The translations under genes were made by a program, and so were the position numbers. A stretch of 64,000 nt of DNA from NCBI RefSeq assembly GCF_002929825.1, contig NZ_PJJN01000032.1, positions 124,001 to 188,000 on the forward strand, read 5' to 3'. The stretch is from Cryobacterium sp. Y29 (GTDB lineage Bacteria > Actinomycetota > Actinomycetes > Actinomycetales > Microbacteriaceae). The notes under the pieces are model-generated. The model was given only the letters and a program-made list of their open reading frames with translations. It searched no databases and was not told where the DNA came from. Positions 63,708 through 64,000 of this stretch are shown here, piece by piece (within the stretch, counting starts at the first letter, position 1; every line of letters starts with the position of its first letter).

Positions 63708-64000
63708 TCAGCGAACGAGCTGGAGTCTCAGATCCGCCAAGCGGGTTGCAATGCTGCCGTCGATGACCAAATCACCGATTTGTACGCGCACTCCACCGAC
63801 CAGTTCCGGGTCAACGACCAAGTTGGTGGTGAGTGCCCGTCCGTGGCGCAACTGAAGGTTCTTCTGCAAGCGGGCGAGCTGGTCGGCTGTGAGAACACTG
63901 GCCGACGTGATCGTGGCGATCGACGTGCCAGACTCGTCCGCAACGACGGCTGCTGCGTGTCGCAGCAGTTCGCCAATGCGGCGGCCGCGAGGCTGCTGCA
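63708..64000 (-). CDS. atpH: ATP synthase delta subunit, 5' part outside window
   Basis: C-terminal 96 residues only. The end reads [20 protein letters not shown] and [17 protein letters not shown], the conserved C-terminal block of the delta/OSCP family (GGVRVQIGD). Joins the stator stalk to F1. Actinobacterial delta subunits are long (about 260-270 residues), so the missing part is probably about 170 residues. Followed by atpA on the same strand. Confidence 0.95.
   Translation of the reverse strand, partial: QQPRGRRIGELLRHAAAVVADESGTSIATITSASVLTADQLARLQKNLQLRHGRALTTNLVVDPELVGGVRVQIGDLVIDGSIATRLADLRLQLVR

Overview
The window is GC-rich, gene-dense actinobacterial chromosome. Gene content and order point to the family Microbacteriaceae (order Micrococcales): a short F1 epsilon subunit, the SorC-deoC-aldehyde dehydrogenase operon, two small membrane genes between truB and ribF, and a deoxyxylulose (MEP) isoprenoid pathway. 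This placement is inferred from gene content; there is no rRNA in the window. I found no tRNA, rRNA, CRISPR array, insertion sequence or prophage, and base composition gives no hint of a recent island.

Layout. 1-5.7 kb: 3' part of a phosphofructokinase gene behind an SNF2-type helicase, a small membrane protein, an SGNH-fold protein lacking its serine, and an SDR/DUF2867 oxidoreductase. 5.7-11.2 kb: a deoxyribose/acetaldehyde operon (SorC regulator, deoC, full aldehyde dehydrogenase, truncated aldehyde dehydrogenase) divergent from a ROK sugar kinase, with a perfect operator-like palindrome between them. 11.2-13.1 kb: a TetR regulator of the gamma-butyrolactone-receptor type driving a CynX-type MFS permease. 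13.2-34.1 kb: a housekeeping chain on the minus strand, in transcription order dxr, rseP, ispG, proS, nusA, ylxR, infB, rbfA, (uridine-kinase-like), truB, two membrane proteins, ribF. It is interrupted by plus-strand blocks: a Ser/Thr kinase with a coiled-coil lipoprotein, a thiolase, mutY-thyA-folA, and panE. 34.2-45.3 kb: plsC, two GABA aminotransferases, a PadR/HAAS pair, an OsmC protein, an asparaginase and a complete potDABC polyamine transporter operon. 45.5-50.6 kb: PP2C phosphatase, small membrane protein, YjdM, zinc-ribbon/FHA protein and an orphan EccC-like double ATPase. 50.7-54.2 kb: aminobutyraldehyde dehydrogenase divergent from an Lrp regulator and a putrescine-type aminotransferase. 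54.2-58.4 kb: DUF4192 protein, aldo/keto reductase, Ogt methyltransferase, malate dehydrogenase. 58.4-64 kb: yaaA and the distal atp operon (atpH partial, atpA, atpG, atpD, atpC).

How the genes fit together. PotDABC, the putrescine aminotransferase, aminobutyraldehyde dehydrogenase and the two GabT enzymes form a putrescine-to-succinate-semialdehyde route spread over about 19 kb; no gabD is present. DeoC and the aldehyde dehydrogenase would convert deoxyribose-5-phosphate to glyceraldehyde-3-phosphate, acetaldehyde and then acetate. Kinase, PP2C and FHA proteins could form a phospho-signalling set beside an EccC-like motor.

The most general signal is regulatory. At least seventeen genes have a TANNNT hexamer followed by exactly 6 or 7 bases and then ATG or GTG, the layout expected for leaderless transcripts. 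The rule also resolves several ambiguous starts (thyA, yjdM, the aminobutyraldehyde dehydrogenase, ispG, proS).
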